Below are positions 12,030-23,690 of a stretch of DNA of 64,000 nt, piece by piece (the first letter of the stretch is position 1; every line of letters begins with the position of its first letter). The notes beneath the pieces are model-generated. The model ran no database searches. It saw only the letters and a list, made by a program, of their open reading frames with translations, and was not told the DNA's origin. The stretch comes from Sclerodactyla briareus (Eukaryota > Echinodermata > Holothuroidea > Dendrochirotida > Sclerodactylidae). The stretch is from assembly GCA_026419785.1 (NCBI GenBank), contig JAODTK010001865.1:248001-312000 (forward strand), written 5' to 3'. The position numbers and the translations under genes are program-made.

Positions 12030-12296
12030 GGGGGTTTTACCCACAGTTAGCTTCGAGATTGCTCCAACGTACGCAAAATACAGCTGCTAGAATCATCACT
12101 GGCCTCCAGGAAGTTTGACCACATTACTCCTATTCTTCTTCAGTTAACTGGTTAACTGGTTTCCTACAGCATACATCGTCCTGCTCACTGATAAAGCACT
12201 CCATGGATCGGCACCAGCATACGTGAGTCATCTAATTAATCGGACGCCTGCTACCCGTTCACTTAAAATCATCGAACCAACTGTGGCTCCTCGTTC
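12030..12296 (+). pseudogene. LINE reverse-transcriptase C-terminal remnant, 5' part (CR1/L2-like)
   Basis: After a G11 run the plus strand translates as ...LLQRTQNTAARIITG..., then, after a frame break, FDHITPILLQL, and further on KALHGSAPAYVSHLINRTPA. These match the conserved C-terminal block of CR1/L2/Rex-type LINE ORF2 proteins (LQRVQNAAARLI, then HWLPV, then YKALHGxAPxYL). Stops and frameshifts show it is dead. The homology stops at TCGTTCAGT and resumes after a 220-base insertion. Confidence 0.75.
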
Positions 12297-12519
12297 AGTT
12301 TGTTTTATTTTTGTTTAGTTTTAGTTTAGTTTTTTGTCTAGTTTAGTTTTAGTTTCAGTTAGTTTAATTTTTTTATTTAGTTTAGTTTAGTGAAAGAGGA
12401 TCAGGAAGGACAAAAATCCTTATGGAGAGACCGCGAAGCCACAGCATCCCAAAAGAGTAGAACAACCCAGATGCCCCACTATTCTTGAATTCTACCCATA
12501 AATCCTCGTTCCCTGGGTG
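12297..12519 (-). mobile_element. Retroelement fragment nested in the LINE remnant
   Basis: The insertion between the two halves of the LINE remnant begins on the plus strand with an irregular TAGTTT repeat (about 12300-12390). On the minus strand that is an (AAACT)n-type 3' tail, typical of retroelements with microsatellite tails. The minus-strand body runs from GGAGTCTCC to CCTGATCCTCTTTCAC before the tail. The family is not recognised. Confidence 0.5.
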
Positions 12520-12690
12520 GAGACTCCGTTTTTTGGTCGACGATCTTTCTCTTCTCTCAAGCTGCGCCCACTCTTTGGAATGCACTCCCGCTGCATCAGT
12601 CTGCAACAAACTTTAACCTTTCGGTTGCTTTCTCTGAACACGAGCGCCACTGAGCTTGGTTTCCTCTGGATATTGGCGCTATAATCATGT
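12520..12690 (+). pseudogene. LINE reverse-transcriptase C-terminal remnant, 3' part
   Basis: Across frame breaks the plus strand reads GRRSFSS, then QAAPTLWNALPLHQSA. This matches the hallmark DRSFSxAAPTLWNSLP near the end of CR1/L2-type ORF2 proteins, so it continues the remnant to its left. Confidence 0.7.
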
Positions 12691-12699
12691 GTATTTGCA

Positions 12700-15035
12700 T
12701 ATGTATTGCATGCACCTGTGATGAGTCATATATTTCACAATCAAAATTGTCCAACTTTCTCACTTTTTTGTCAGTTGAATATCGACTAACGACCATTGCC
12801 CATGTGAAAGCTGTGAGTGGTTGAGTGAATGAAAAAGTCCCATAAATAACGGTTCAAAGAAATATTTTATTACTTTTAATTGTTCCTGTGTCAATGCTGT
12901 CCTTATTTCTTTCTTAGCATGTCCGTCGAAGCCCCTAGCAATGTTTGTATTGTTCCCGGTAAAATTTAAATTAGACCAGACTCAGCCCCACTCCCGTAAT
13001 CGCTATTTGAACCATTAGCAGCTCGAAAAGGATGAAAATGAATTATTATGAATAATCCACATATATAACATGGACGACCTCGTGTAATTTTTCCCCCTGT
13101 TCCACGGAGTTCGTTTTCACGATCAATCTTTATATAATATGATAATCGGTATGAAATTATTCATTTTCTTGTCCTTCATTTTACGTTTTGTTTCTAAGTG
13201 TAAAACTAATGGCACTTTGAAAGAGGGACGATGCTTGAATTGGGGTAATTTTCAACGGCGGTGTCGGGCGGTCCGGGTGCCGTGTCAGTCATCAAATGGG
13301 CAGTACCAAATCGAAAACGGAATAAATCATTATCAATTTCGTTCGAGGAATAATTCGTCGAACGAAACGTGAGACTTTTAGGTCCTACTAACAGTATTCT
13401 CTGGATTATACGTACATAGACAAGGTTTTTTTTTTATCATCCGACTGGCAGGGCGCTGGTACGAGGAATTTGTGTGAATGGACGAATCAGATGAAGTATT
13501 AACAAGGTTTTGTTAGGTAAAAATACGTACTGGTTACGTGGATCGATGAACATTTGGAATCTCGTACCACACTTTTAAATTGGATAAATGGTTCGGTTCT
13601 TTGCAAATTTAACACTATGTTGTCGGTTCAAAGAACGCATGCCATCAATATAGGCCTGTGTGTCTGTATCCCTAACTGAATAAAATTTAAAATGTTTCTC
13701 AATATGATCATATAAAACTTATAGCACGCACGATGCACAGTAAAACAATGCTCACGATATAGATCTCCACATCTTGTTTCAATAGTCCTGCGTGAATTCT
13801 GTTCCACAGCCTTTAATTACGTATCTTATCATGAGTGCCTTCAGATGACATGTCTCGAAAATTAGCGAAATTATTACAGTCGCCAATTACGATAATTGAC
13901 GCGTGAACCGCCAGGCGCCAACGTTAAGTACACCAGTCGGTGGATAATGTGCCAAAATTAGCATGTCGCCACGAAATTTTCGCTAAGGTCATTGTTTTTA
14001 CGGTGGGTCCACTGGGATTGCGTAACACCTTCCACCAGACAGGCCAGGCCTTTTTCCATTGATTACATTTTCGCAGGTCCAGTCGTTACAACTCAAGTGT
14101 TTATCTTAACTCTGTTCGCGGAGGGGGGGGTATCAGAAGGCACTTAACATAACGACCATAGAGAGGCCCACGCTCTCAAAAATATTTAGTACATAAACAC
14201 TTCCCTAACTATTTTTAACAATAAACTTTTGAAAGTCTGTTTATGTTTGTTATAAGAGGTTCGTTGTCTGTTACAACTGGCAGTAAAGCGACGAGCGACG
14301 GTCGTATGACGTCACGCTGAAAAATCACCCAGTGCAATACGATAGCAATACTGAATATCGTCGTCTTGATGTCAATGTAGAGTCCATCCCGATGTCTCGT
14401 CGAGGGCGATTTTCTTTTCTTCTGAACCAATTTATTCGTTCGGTGTTGCGAGACCCATAATGCATTTTTTACTTAGGCGAATGGGCACAGTAGGTTCCAG
14501 AATATGACAACCCATGTCGAAACATTTTAACGGCTTTCCGAAGAAGTGATGTATTAAGTGTTTAATTCCTAAAACGTCTTTCTGTCTGAGGACGAGCTGA
14601 GGACTGATAGAAAATTATTTGTATACGGTTCAATATCTCAACGCGACAATTAAATTTCGGTACTGAGGTCATGGCCAATAAGCAAGTGTTAAGTACATTA
14701 TACATTACTTTCTCTGCTCGGCTGAACACAACAAAGACTGCAAACTGAGATGTGTATAGAGAAAACAGTAAGAGGCGGACGGTGCAAAGTCGGAGTACTT
14801 GACAATATAAATCACTAAAGGCGAAATGGACTAATTAACTGACATAGAAAGGACTCAGATATGGATATTTCAAGCTTTCCATCCAGCCTACTCACTTACT
14901 CGATCGCGTAGGGCACCTACCTTTAGATTCAGCACCCTCTTCAGTCGCTCCTAGTCGTACGTAGCAACTGGGCAGCTGTGACTAATGGGAGGCAAAAGGG
15001 AGGGGGGGGACAGGGCGTGTAAGGATCCAAGCAGT
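12700..15035. other. No firm gene; one signal-peptide-like short frame
   Basis: A 77-codon frame at 13139-13372 (+) starts with two Met codons and a hydrophobic MKLFIFLSFILRFVSKC, followed by Cys-containing sequence. It could be a small secreted peptide, but it lies in A/T-rich DNA without splice or promoter support. A good acceptor (GATTACATTTTCGCAG) at about 14055-14077 is followed by a frame of only 24 codons. No repeats were recognised. Confidence 0.3.
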
Positions 15036-15038
15036 ACA

Positions 15039-15158
15039 CTATCCTCTCGAGAGGCGATCGCAAAGCGGAATGGTGTGTGGACTGTCAGCGCTGTCATGAG
15101 GCTCTTTTGGTCTATGATCGACGGATGCATCCGTGGCTGGGTCGCTACTCATAGGACG
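15039..15158 (-). CDS. Candidate terminal exon, product unknown
   Basis: A minus-strand acceptor (CATGAGTCTCTACAG) is followed by 39 codons and TAG. Only one frame stays open. It reads RPMSSDPATDASVDHRPKEP, then HDSADSPHTIPLCDRLSRG: polar, acidic and proline-rich, like a disordered C-terminal tail. It begins in phase 0, which fits the phase-0 donor of the upstream candidate exon at 15327-15389 across an intron of about 170 bases. The product is unknown. Confidence 0.4.
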   Translation of the reverse strand, partial: RPMSSDPATDASVDHRPKEPHDSADSPHTIPLCDRLSRG

Positions 15159-15326
15159 CTGTAGAGACTCATGGACAGTTTTAAGGCGATATCCGCCTCT
15201 CAAGTGGGAAAAAATTTTCCTCCTGCCGCTTTGTATTTTGTTTGACAGAACATAAGAATGAACTATATACTTAATCGATGTCTTAACTAATGACTGTAGT
15301 AACACAATATGTGTGCGATGTCTTAC

Positions 15327-15389
15327 AAGTGTAATTCGGACCAACTCTTCCTTTAGTCGCAATTCGACCATGGTCGTTGAGTTGCGTTC
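15327..15389 (-). CDS. Candidate internal exon upstream of 15039-15158
   Basis: The 63-base minus-strand exon has a donor CTT|GTAAGA and an acceptor CACCGGCCAG whose pyrimidine tract is a 14-base poly-C run. It encodes ERNSTTMVELRLKEELVRIT plus a final L in phase 0 on both sides, so it splices in frame to the next candidate exon. Amphipathic helix-like composition. Unusual feature: a pure poly-C run in the place of the polypyrimidine tract. No family recognised. Confidence 0.35.
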
Positions 15390-15489
15390 CTGGCCGGTGC
15401 AGGGGGGGGGGGGGGACCTACTCATGCACGTCACAGTGATGATCCAGGTGAGGGGCGTGAGGTTCGATGTGGCCATGCATAAACTTGCC

Positions 15490-16640
15490 ATATCGAATGT
15501 TTATAATATATAACGTTCAACCCAAGGGGATGCAAACATGAGGTAGCGAAGAAAAGTACGCTCTAATCAATCGTCGGCATAGGTAGAAAAAGTACCCAGT
15601 CCTAAACCCTAACTGGCTATCCGTAGCGGACCCGAAAATACACTCGTCAGTTCGTCAATGCCATCATGACGGCTTCGACATGATGAAAGTGAAAACGATA
15701 TTGAGGTACATGTAGGACAAGAGTAGTGAATCTAACTCTTACGTGTCTACAGTATCTCCTGCTTGTTCAATTAGTAATGTTTTAAAGCAAGAACATGTCT
15801 CAACTTATGGTAGTGTCCTCAAACATGAACATATTTCTCATCCCTTCATTGAAGGAATAAGTTGCTTACCATGGCTTTACAGGAACATTACTCGAGGCTG
15901 TAACGATGAAATCAATTTTAACACTCAAGGTGTATAGACAGCTCGCGTAGTCATCACGTCTCTCGTTCGTTCGTCACGTTTCATGCAGCCTGGTTAAGGT
16001 GGTAGGATGACACTCTAAAAAAAAATCGGGAACAAACACCATTTTTGGTCAACTTTTCGCGAAATTTTGTGAAAACCATTCAACTTGCACCTTCGCTTCA
16101 GAGAATGTTTGGTTCCCTCCTCGGCCGAATTGCTGGTTCATTTATACCGCCAATAGCCATACTAAATATAGCACATGTCAAACTCGAAATATGCTAATTA
16201 TATAGTGCTAATTAACATAAGTTACGCTAAAATGTTCTACATTGATTGGAGCCGAAAGTGGTAACTAAAAATAAAACATTCTGTCATATCCGGTTTGCAT
16301 GTCTCCTTAGTAGTTGGAAGGCTCATTGTCGCGGTCATGTAATGGGGAAAACATGCCTGATCTAAAAACAGCGGTTGGTGACATTCTATATAAATTACAC
16401 TGTATCGTCACAATGGTAAGTGGATACGATACTGATTTCGATATACCGTATAACGGTTTTTCGTTATGATCGTCTACAACGACACCGCCATTTTCGACCA
16501 GATTGGTCAACGATTTGCCTCACCGAGGTCGAATTAGCTGAACATTGCGTAGTATAGAACACTGTATACCTTCGGCCATATTACTGATAACATCAATCAT
16601 GAGGGACTATACAGATGTCATTAAGGTCTTAAACCTGTGG
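15490..16640. other. No gene recognised
   Basis: Unique-looking A/T-rich sequence without recognisable repeats, RNA genes or splice-bounded frames. Confidence 0.45.
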
Positions 16641-16801
16641 CCCCTATAATTTGTTGTGCGACCCATTCCGTTTAATCTATTTTCATATCTTTGTATTCTT
16701 CGCCATGGCGGCTGATATCACACCCTGGACGATTTCTATACCTGATCCCCACCTACCGCATATCTGCTCGTCATGTTGGTTCATACTAAATACCTACAGA
16801 C

Positions 16802-16881
16802 CGTCACAAAGACCCGCAGCGGAATACCCTGGTTCACTGCTAGGGTTTGGACATGAGCCCGCCGCCTCCAGCGAAATTTAG
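16802..16881 (+). CDS. Weak candidate terminal exon
   Basis: The acceptor CATACTAAATACCTACAG, with a branch-point-like TACTAAAT, is followed by one base and PSQRPAAEYPGSLLGFGHEP, then AASSEI and a stop. Codon choice is G/C-rich compared with its surroundings. Too short to be sure, and the product is unknown. Confidence 0.2.
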
Positions 16882-17219
16882 ACTGCGAAGCTCCAACCTC
16901 TACATTGTTACAATCCAACCATGATAGTATATTTTACGCCTCATTTGAGCCTGGGGATACCTGAGGCACACACTGTGCTTAATTGAAAATACGGGTGCTC
17001 GCGGGCGGTGGTGTGGTCTCGTATTCATACGCATATACTCAAACTTCGAAAAAAGATCCCTCCGAAAATATGGAATATCAAACATGAATTCTTGGCGTTC
17101 TCGTATCAGCGGCGCCTGTCTATATGTCTTTGTGTTCGCCGACGGTCCCCGAGCAAAAATAGGGGCATCGGGGCGGCGAGACGGGCAGTGTTATTCTTTC
17201 TAATTAAAAACTGTTACAG

Positions 17220-17335
17220 ATTCGGGATGGAGATTTGTGATTCATCCGCCGGGCGAGCCCGCGTACCGCGAGACGGCGCATTCGGAGATATTGGCGCTAA
17301 TCCCGCGCCAGTACTCTCCGTGGGACGGCAGCTAA
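17220..17335 (+). CDS. Candidate terminal exon, product unknown
   Basis: The acceptor (TTATTCTTTCTAATTAAAAACTGTTACAG) is followed by two bases and 37 codons ending in TAA. It reads SGWRFVIHPPGEPAYRETAH, then SEILALIPRQYSPWDGS. Third positions are strongly G/C (GGC GAG CCC GCG TAC CGC GAG ACG GCG), unlike the A/T-rich flanks. An in-frame TAA lies just upstream of the acceptor, so the frame depends on splicing. A longer 151-codon frame through the same region starts in A/T-rich DNA and looks accidental. Product not recognised. Confidence 0.35.
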
Positions 17336-17469
17336 TAATTACTAGCACACATTCAGCACGAAGTTTCCACGCTCGGCTTCGCGCAGCTATCAGAAAGGGC
17401 GGCGGCATTCGACCCCAATGTCCTGGCTCGTTCATTCAAGCTGTGAGGTTGAGACGCAACTAGCCACTA

Positions 17470-18395
17470 CACACTGGAGACCTCCGTTAGGCGACCCTGT
17501 TTAATTACTGCTATGTAAACATTAATTGACATATATTATTATTATCGCCTAATCCCTACGACAGGTATAGTGGTCCGTGTAGGGGTTTGGCTAGCTCAAA
17601 TAATACGCGGACGGAAATGAGACTGCTCGTAAAGCAGTGAAGGGTCTTTCATCGCTAGCCCGTCCCTAATCACGCAGACCGATGTCCTGACTGATTTCGA
17701 GATCACTGTCGGCCAATTTGTCTTAGTGCTTGTTTATACAGCGATAGTTCTCCCAATAAAGCAGATGACATTTCCCAACGGGCGGTCACCATGTGTTCTT
17801 CCAGTATATCAGCAGTCTGCATAAAAACAAGTTATATCATCCAAACCCGTTTACGTAACTGTCTGAATTTATTTGTTAATCTAATATAGCTCATCAGCTC
17901 AGTGCAACATGAATGACTATTGGATTGACTATATTGGATGTGCATGCAGTCGGCAAAAGTGGCAAAATAAGTCAGTCCACCTAAAACAGAATAGCAGGGT
18001 TCTTCCGACATCCGCTGTGTGACTGTTGTTCATTAAACACAAAAAAGTGCCACTGTGGGTGGGATTTGAACGAGTTTTCTTCCAAAATACGATTACTGTA
18101 AATATTTGGTTAATGGGTAAACACTGATTATTACCAGGAACACACTCAGTTGTTCGAGGGGATGTTCAAGGCCCTTCTGCAGAAGTAAACATGCCGCTAA
18201 TAATAATAATTTCATAGTTGAAAACACTGGCTTAAGAAGATCGATAGGAATCTCCACGCACCTGTCTAATATGTCAGTGATAATGTATATTTCGCAGATG
18301 CCCCCACCCAGGTGTATATCTTGATCTGAGGGCTAATTTTCTGTCGTTGTAATGTGTACGGCACCTTCTCCTGTCTCCCTGAATCGAATTTTGTA
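17470..18395. other. No gene recognised
   Basis: Nothing beyond short TAA and TTA runs; no splice-bounded frame or RNA gene. Confidence 0.45.
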
Positions 18396-18399
18396 ATGT

Positions 18400-18463
18400 G
18401 TATATATGGTGTGTGTGTGTGTGCGTGTGTGTGTAGTGTTTGTGTGTGTATTTGTGTGTGTGG
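18400..18463. repeat. (TG)n microsatellite
   Basis: Interrupted TG repeat. Minus-strand frames with HTHTH stretches are artefacts of it. Confidence 0.95.
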
Positions 18464-18701
18464 TGAAACCAATTGGGATGGAATGTTGCAATGTGTTCTC
18501 GGCGTTGTTAGAACATGTCAACGATCTTTTTAGATTAGGAATTACGTAAGGGCGTGGGCAATAACGCAAAACCACACGTTCCTTAACGCCATTTTTTGTA
18601 ATGTTAACTCTCCAGCTCGTTGTCAATGATGGTAACGCCAACCATTGAAATTATGGTGACGTGGTTACGTTTGCATATAGGTACGGCATAAAGTCAGTAC
18701 A

Positions 18702-18834
18702 TAAAAAAAAAAAAAAAAAACAAAAGAAAAAAAAAGAAAAAAAAACACAAAAAAACAAAAAAAAGAACAAAAAACAAAACAAAAAAAAAAAAAAAACAAA
18801 AAAAAAAAAAAAAAACAAAACACAAAAAAAAGAG
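18702..18834. repeat. A-rich low-complexity tract
   Basis: About 130 bases of A broken by single C or G. The Lys/Asn/Gln-rich plus-strand frame is an artefact. It could be the tail of a decayed retroelement on the plus strand, but no body is recognisable upstream. Confidence 0.9.
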
Positions 18835-18839
18835 TTTAA

Positions 18840-19940
18840 TTAATTTCCAGTCTGAAATTTCAAATTTAGTAATCTATTTGCATAATTATTGCGACATTTC
18901 AATGTCAAATTTCTCACGAAACTTGATGATGTTGATCGAAACCTGCGTATTCCAAATGTGAGTTGGAGTCACTCGACGTCATTCAATGTGTCTATTAGCA
19001 TGATACTAAATGTACAATTCGGGTTTATATTAACTTCCACTTGGCCCTTAGATATTTAACAGTGAAAGAAGAGAACTCTGAGGGCCAAATATGTGTTAAG
19101 TTGTATAATGTATGCCAAATTCAATCATTTTCACAAACCGGGACAGACAAATCAACATCATCCTACTGAATTCAAAGGGGGGGGGGGGTGGGGATTTGTA
19201 ATTGGTAGTGTCATTTATATACAAAACATACTTAGGGACTGTTAAACTATATTATTCCATTTATGATAGCGTTAGTCTGATGTCATTTGTACCTTCAAAC
19301 TTAGTAGAATGGTTGAACATACTAAATCATAAAACGGAAACTGCCACTCATCGCAAACATGCGAGCTTATCGTTCGAGAATCCTACTTGTTGACCGAACT
19401 GATTTGTGGAAAGGCGAATCCCAAAATTAACTTACAATGTTAGGCAACCCCGCGTGACCCAAGGGATAAGACCACTTTTTTTCAGCTTGTTTAGTCTTTG
19501 TTTTTAACGCTGCTGTGATCGTAGTAGGAGCCGAACACACAGGCTACCGTTGACACTGGGAAGCATATTCCTGCACGCGAAGTACGAGTATTCCACTGTT
19601 CAATGAAAAAGAACGATGAAGCAGTTCAGAGCGAGTACGTGAGACACAAAATGAAGAAACACTAGTCAATATGAGAACCTAAACGCGAGAGAAGAGTTGA
19701 GCAGAAGTCGAGCATGTCGACACGTTTGATGGCTTTTTCACCATATCAAGAGCAATCGAAAAATTGGGATTACGAATAATCATCGTAGAAATGAGAGATA
19801 ACCTATACCATAACATATTGGTATTTACCTGCATCCGCCTAAAGAATCGATGGTTAAAGCCCATTCTTGGCAGATTGGTGAAGATGAAAGTAGTTCCTCA
19901 GAACATCTATGCCGGGCCCAGTTAGGGCCCGAGAGCCCAC
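18840..19940. other. No gene recognised
   Basis: Contains a G11 run near 19179 and otherwise unique-looking A/T-rich DNA. Confidence 0.4.
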
Positions 19941-19949
19941 TGTATGGAA

Positions 19950-20650
19950 TACCGAAAAATCTTGTATCTCCTACGAACTTTGGTGCACAGTGCTCACATT
20001 CATTCATAATGATGGTCCAATGATGCCTCAGGATGCCCAGAATTTGGGGGGTCCATCATGCGAGATAACGCAAAGTGCTTCTCCGCTTACAAATTTTGTG
20101 CACAGTCCGACATCGGTCATAAATGATGGTCCACAGCCGTACCTCTAGTGTTTCAGGAACTTTTTATGTTCCCACTTGGTCCCGTTTCATGAAATTTCAC
20201 ACAATAGTAATTGAAATGCTCCTAGCACAAGTTAAATGATTTGATCCAAGTCACATGCAATGTTGCTCATTGGTAGTGAGTGGTACCATCTGGTTGTATG
20301 TGCGACTCTCTTGCACGAGGCCCATGTGAGCCTGTGCCCATTCATGTGAAATCATGCAAAAATGCTTCTCCTAAAAACGATGCACAGGTCAGTGCTGATA
20401 CTCGATCATAATGACAGTTCTATAGGTGTTACAATTCAGGCTTCTCAGGACTTTTGGACATGTGGCCCGAGGGGTACATCCTTGTGCAATCACGCAAAAT
20501 GCTTCTCCTACAATTTTTTCGTGCCACAGTTTGATGATGTTCCTGATATTCATGGTATTAGTATCATGCTGTACTACTTTTTCAGCAATTTTCCAAGGTT
20601 CCACTTGGGCCCTACAGCACTTTCAGCCACAAACCAGATATGGCTGGTGA
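19950..20650. repeat. Degenerate tandem repeat, about 140-bp unit
   Basis: Blocks like 'ACGCAAAATGCTTCTCCTACAA', 'TTTTGTGCACAGT' and 'CATAATGATGGTCC' recur near 19955, 20065, 20345 and 20490. Between them 'CAGGACTTTT' and 'CCACTTGGGCCC' also recur. Frames of 70-98 codons on both strands reflect the repeat. Confidence 0.55.
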
Positions 20651-20699
20651 GTATTTGAATCTGCATGTAATTCTTTCTATCTATCCTATCTAATCCAGT

Positions 20700-21560
20700 G
20701 TGACAACATTCACCAGGTTGACACCTCTAAACAGTTCATTCTGTGATGGCTCACGACGGCCCAACATTGGACACAAGTTATTGAACCCATGGGACATGTT
20801 GATTCGTGGTCAAAGGTTAAATGGTCATTTCAGGGGCAATATAGGCCGTTTGTGTGTAAACATTCAAAATGTATCTCCTCTTACAAAGGACATAGATCCT
20901 GAAACTTCGTCTATGTTTCCGTGGGTGGTGCCTCTATTGAGATTGATCACAGATCTATTTGCAATAGTCATATAGTGCGTAGACTGAAAACAGTAACACT
21001 ATGTTGAAAAAAAGCATTCCAGACCCCCAAAACAGTCAATCTTTGATGGATGTTGACCAAAGGCTTGGCCACCAATGTTCAGTGAATTTGAGACAACCCT
21101 TGACCCTGCGATGGCCAAGGTCAAGGGTCATTGAGGGGCACAATAGACAACTGTGTAAATTGCCTTCGGGCCTCCAAAACAGTCATTCTTCAGTGGATGG
21201 AGGTTGATCAAAAACTGGACACAATGTTTATTGACCCATGAGACATGTTTGACCTTGTGAAGTTAAGGTCAAAGGTCTTCAAAGGGGCTCTATAGGCCAT
21301 TATGTGTGTAAAATTTCAAATATATTGTTTGTGCCAAGACATTACATTTTTTTTAACTGTGGTTCATACTGTTCCTTTTTTGATGGAACATAATATAATG
21401 CCATTAGAATTACAAAAAGAAGTATTATCTGATTAAAAGAAGCAACAGTCATTCTTTGATGGCTGTTGACCAATGTTCATCGACTTTGGGAAATCTTTGA
21501 CCATTGTGAAGGTCAAAGTCAGAGTCCATTCACAATGATCATTGTTGAAATTCACTTTGT
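20700..21560. repeat. Degenerate tandem repeat with 'AAGGTCAAAGGTC' motifs
   Basis: Units of roughly 150 bp share 'CAAAACAGTCATTCTTTGATGG', 'GGTTGACC', 'TTGGACACAATGTT', 'AAGGTCAAAGGTC' and 'GGGGCAATATAGGCC'. Copies start near 20730, 21025, 21175 and 21440. No coding content. Confidence 0.55.
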
Positions 21561-21599
21561 TGGCCTCATGATCTGAACATTTAATTTCGGTGAGAATAA

Positions 21600-22930
21600 C
21601 CTGAAATTCATCTGTTTTCTCGGGAGGTGTGAGTAGTTCCCAGTTTGGGCGGAATCATGAACTTGCCATGTGTAATTACCCTAATTTTCTTTTAACATGT
21701 TGTGGTCATTTTACAAATATCTGAAGTTTAGTTTGAGGTGTAAGAGATATAAAGAGATGTGTAATCTCCTTTATATTGACTTAATTTGGTGGAACAGGAA
21801 TTTTGTGGTAAATTCTTTTATAACTTATTTCATGAACACTAATAATATCCACTCTATATTTTACATTATTATGAAAAACTTTTTGTTTGTTGGAATGAAC
21901 GAGAAAAAAAAAGATTCTTGAACATGTGGAAATTTGAAGGGAATGATTCCACATTGGGGGTTTCAACTACGATTTTTAAAAAAGTTTAAAGGAGAATTAA
22001 AGTCTGGTAAAATCTTTACATATATAACGCAGCAATGGGTACTGAACATTTACAAAAACAACAAATACCATTCAAAAATATTGTTCCCTTCCAAGTTATA
22101 TCGTTTTGTAAAACAAGGAGGACGGGCGCCGCCGCTGACTTTTCTCTGAGGTGAATTGCAGAGACTGAAAAGTCTAATTATAAGTCAAAAAACCCATACC
22201 AGCTGGCATTTTTTGGTATTTCTTTGTTTTTCCCAACTATCATCACAGGGAATGGGCACAACTTGTACCCTTTTATATTGAATCACTGGAGGGTATCATG
22301 AATAAAAAAATTAAGACTAAATTGAGTTCGCATCTTTGCACATATCTTAGAAATTTGATCACAAATTATATAAAGAACAAATGCCTCTCGAGTACAAGTG
22401 AGTTTAGGTGGATTATTCCAATCCTATCAAAATTGGCGGTCTTGTCGTTTCATTCAAGTGGAACAATCTCGAAAAGTATTGCAATATTTGAGATGAAATT
22501 TGGGGAAGCGTTCAGACGTAATGGTCTCTCATTTCACAATATTAGTTCACTTTCCCAAGTTCAGACTTTAAGTCTCCTTAAAAAAAAAAGCGTCACGAAA
22601 AATAATGCTTCCCTGAAAATCGAATACACCAAAGGAATATGGATTTTTCGACAAAGATCGCACATATATTGAGGCTCGGTCAAGTAACAATTTCCCAACA
22701 GTTTTCAGATAATTGGAGGATAAAATTGCAAAGAAATATTTTAACATGCCGCAGAACACATATGAAATTGTAAAAATTATTTCAACAATTAAATTCATTT
22801 CAGCAACAAGGGTAAAAAGTCAGAATCCTATTATGTAGCCGTGTTAATTATTATGGGTACAGATAAGCTAGAGGAAAAATCATTGTGCAAAATTCGCGTG
22901 GCTTCTGCAACTCCGGAGAGTGTTCATGTT
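21600..22930. other. A/T-rich stretch, no gene recognised
   Basis: A 124-codon plus frame at 22298-22672 is rich in S, L, K and I and matches no family I know. In DNA this A/T-rich its length is noteworthy but not convincing. Confidence 0.35.
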
Positions 22931-23145
22931 TTTTTTTTACAGTTGGTTAGTTACTGAGACGGTTCGGTGTTGTTCTCCCGTCTGTGGGTATTTCAAAAGC
23001 TTGAACTCCTCTCCTCTCTCTTTCTATCCTTCAAATCGTTCAAGTACATAATCAATCCTCAAGCCATAACGACTGTCGACAAGGTGGTTTAAATGTTTAG
23101 ACAGGGAGCCGGGGGCCCATCCTAACGACACGGGTTGCCCACCAG

Positions 23146-23350
23146 GAAAGCGTCTATTATGACCGAGGTGTATACCCGGCCTTCCAGAGAAACCATTGAA
23201 TTCTACTGCAGTTTGTTATTTCGAGACGGTCTAGATGATCGTCGTTACAACGAGGATGATTTCAGATGGCTATTGATATCGACTAATTTGCAGGCCAGCG
23301 GGTCGCCTGCCTATAATTCGGATAGTCACTTGAATACAAGACCCCCCTAA
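23146..23350 (+). CDS. Candidate terminal exon, product unknown
   Basis: The acceptor ACACGGGTTGCCCACCAG is followed by one base and 67 codons to a TAA. The frame reads KASIMTEVYTRPSRETIEFY, then CSLLFRDGLDDRRYNEDDFR, then WLLISTNLQASGSPAYNSDS and HLNTRPP. Composition is that of a normal soluble protein with a charged DDRRYNEDD stretch. An AATAAA lies about 100 bases after the stop. A second frame from the same acceptor (ESVYYDRGVYPAFQRNH) stops early. The family is not recognised. Confidence 0.35.
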
Positions 23351-23447
23351 TCGCCGTCCTACAAACAACATTAGGGGACATTAGCACGGCAACCCACCCG
23401 CGCGGCTCAAATTGCGGGATTACCCCCCATTTGTCTCCGCCACAGTT

Positions 23448-23453
23448 AATAAA
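23448..23453 (+). promoter_or_regulatory. Possible polyadenylation signal AATAAA
   Basis: AATAAA about 100 bases downstream of the stop of the candidate exon at 23146-23350; a second AATAAA follows near 23492. Confidence 0.3.
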
Positions 23454-23540
23454 TATCGAACACCTCGTTACAGTGCTGCAACTAAAAGTAACAATAAATG
23501 TAACAATTACGGAATAGTTCTATAGAGATAAATTTCCTTA

Positions 23541-23690
23541 GCTTGTTCCTCCTTCTTCCCGTGGTTTCCGGGGCCGTGCCCTCCGACCAGGAGGAGGGCG
23601 GAGGGCCAATGGCGCGCAGGTCGATGGCACTACCCGGCATAAAACAAGGGACAGGGGGTACCCATCAAAGGATTAGCTATGGCAATTTAC
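23541..23690 (+). CDS. Weak candidate exon with signal-peptide-like start
   Basis: After a possible acceptor (ATAAATTTCCTTAG) one frame reads LFLLLPVVSGAVPSDQEEGG, then GPMARRSMALPGIKQG. A leucine-rich core ending VSGA followed by an acidic stretch looks like a secretory signal and its cleavage site, and MARR provides a dibasic site as in peptide precursors. There is no in-frame ATG after the upstream stop, so a start would have to come from an earlier exon. The local G+C is clearly raised. Product unknown. Confidence 0.22.

Noticed and set aside
17008-17463. 151-codon plus-strand frame
   Set aside because: It starts in A/T-rich DNA with no coding look and runs in a different frame from the better-supported short exon at 17220-17335.
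22298-22672. 124-codon plus frame in A/T-rich DNA
   Set aside because: Low-complexity composition rich in S, L, K and I, without splice signals or a recognised domain.
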